Source: Clostridiaceae bacterium (GTDB lineage: Bacteria > Bacillota > Clostridia > Oscillospirales > Acutalibacteraceae). From it: a DNA stretch of 15,103 nucleotides. A model generated the notes under the pieces. The model made no database searches, had not been told where the DNA came from, and saw nothing but the letters and a program-made list of their open reading frames with translations. The stretch spans positions 1 through 15,103 of the forward strand of contig JAEDGF010000042.1 of assembly GCA_016297645.1 (NCBI GenBank). The letters are read 5' to 3'. Positions 14,541-15,103 of the stretch are shown in pieces; positions within the stretch are counted from its first letter, which is position 1, and each line of letters opens with the position of its first letter. A program made the translations under genes and the position numbers.

Positions 14541-15103
14541 TCACCGGCTTTTGCGCAGGGTTTCCCGATAAACGCGCAGGATGGTCTGCAAAATGTCGTG
14601 ACTGGTGAAGTCGCTGTTGTAGACGATACGCGTTTCGCGCACCATGCTGAGGTTTTCGATGGGAAGCGCTACGAGCTTCTTTTTGCGAAGTTCGTCGGAG
14701 CAGGTGCTTTTTGCAAGCACCGACACGCCGAGATCCTTTCGTATCAGCTCTTTTATAGTGGCGATGTTGTCCACTTCCATTACTATATTGAAGTTTTCGG
14801 GGCTGTCGCCGAGGCTTCTCAGAGTGGAATCGAACTGCACTCGCGTGGCAGAGGTAGGAAGTCTGAGAATCATTCGCTGAGAGCGCAGCTGCGACAGCGT
14901 GATCATGGCATTTTTCGCCAGAGGGTGATCCGGCGACATAACACAGACGAGATAATCCGTATCGAGGACAAGCGAACGAAAAGACGGCTCACCGGAGCTT
15001 CCTTCAACAATAGCGAGATCGATCTCATAATTTTTGAGCATATCATAAAGATTATTTATGTCATCAGTAATAATTGTTATGCTTAAACCGCTGTTTTTGT
15101 CGC
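14541..15103 (-). CDS. LysR-type transcriptional regulator, C-terminal effector domain (5' end beyond window)
   Basis: About 187 residues are visible. They form the LysR substrate-binding domain, which senses a small ligand and controls DNA binding by an N-terminal helix-turn-helix outside the window. Typical features are a strand-turn then EIDLAIVEG, LVCVMSPDHPLAK, a second-subdomain segment, IKELIRKDLGVSVLAKS, and a closing strand pair (LVALPIE, RETRIVYN). The frame is open from the right edge through an internal ATG at 15041, so that ATG is not the true start. The gene ends in TGA at 14541. LysR regulators often lie beside a target transcribed away from them, but no target is visible here. 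I see no clear terminator downstream. Confidence 0.9.
   Translation of the reverse strand, partial: DKNSGLSITIITDDINNLYDMLKNYEIDLAIVEGSSGEPSFRSLVLDTDYLVCVMSPDHPLAKNAMITLSQLRSQRMILRLPTSATRVQFDSTLRSLGDSPENFNIVMEVDNIATIKELIRKDLGVSVLAKSTCSDELRKKKLVALPIENLSMVRETRIVYNSDFTSHDILQTILRVYRETLRKSR

Noticed and set aside
14499..15086. 195-codon plus-strand frame opposite the LysR-like gene
   Set aside because: The minus-strand frame gives a clear LysR effector domain running off the window edge. The plus-strand frame has no ribosome site and no recognisable domain.
1..15103. CRISPR array, rRNA, transposase or riboswitch
   Set aside because: No regularly spaced direct repeats, rRNA-like segments, intact transposase motifs or recognised riboswitch cores were seen on either strand.

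Overview
The window looks like chromosomal DNA of an anaerobic Firmicute of the class Clostridia, probably a gut or rumen Oscillospiraceae/Christensenellales-like organism. This is an inference from strong AGGAGG-type ribosome binding sites, sigma-A promoters, a clostridial-type flavin/Fe-S complex and a GGGtGRT gene pair. No taxonomic marker gene is present. Most genes are GC-balanced. A stretch from about 12,600 to 14,480 is clearly AT-rich and looks like decayed foreign DNA.

Layout. (1) Positions 1-135 hold a long imperfect hairpin followed by what resembles the 3' part of a tRNA. (2) 166-2032, minus strand: a single-gene unit (promoter, CDS, terminator) for a secreted helical protein of unknown function with a cationic amphipathic tail. 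(3) 2200-7440, minus strand: a four-gene operon of a NuoE-like, a NuoF/HydB-like and a ferredoxin-GltD-ferredoxin fusion subunit, then an MscS channel. The three redox subunits match the composition of the Stn (Sporomusa-type) electron-bifurcating transhydrogenase, which couples NADH, NADPH and ferredoxin pools. No hydrogenase or formate dehydrogenase catalytic domain is present. (4) 7465-10674, plus strand: a divergently transcribed cytosolic GH38 alpha-mannosidase with a TTG start. (5) 10702-12597, plus strand: a two-gene operon of an IscU/NifU-like scaffold and a GGGtGRT family protein, with its own promoter and terminator. (6) 12600-13560: the relic of a polymorphic toxin. It has a phage MuF-like HPN-x-RC motif, then a domain with HG and SC motifs, all interrupted by stops and a frameshift. 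A small intact gene starts directly at the toxin stop and is probably its immunity gene. (7) 13622-14006, minus strand: a small zinc-ribbon protein with its own promoter and terminator. (8) 14007-14540: no intact gene, possibly a second gene remnant. (9) 14541 to the right edge, minus strand: the C-terminal part of a LysR-type regulator cut by the window end.

How the parts relate: the Stn-like complex and the scaffold/GGGtGRT pair are both tied to Fe-S and redox metabolism, since the complex needs many clusters. The mannosidase is an independent glycan-degradation gene that shares only the divergent intergenic region with the redox operon. The toxin/immunity relic points to an old prophage or toxin-cassette insertion between the scaffold operon and the regulator gene.
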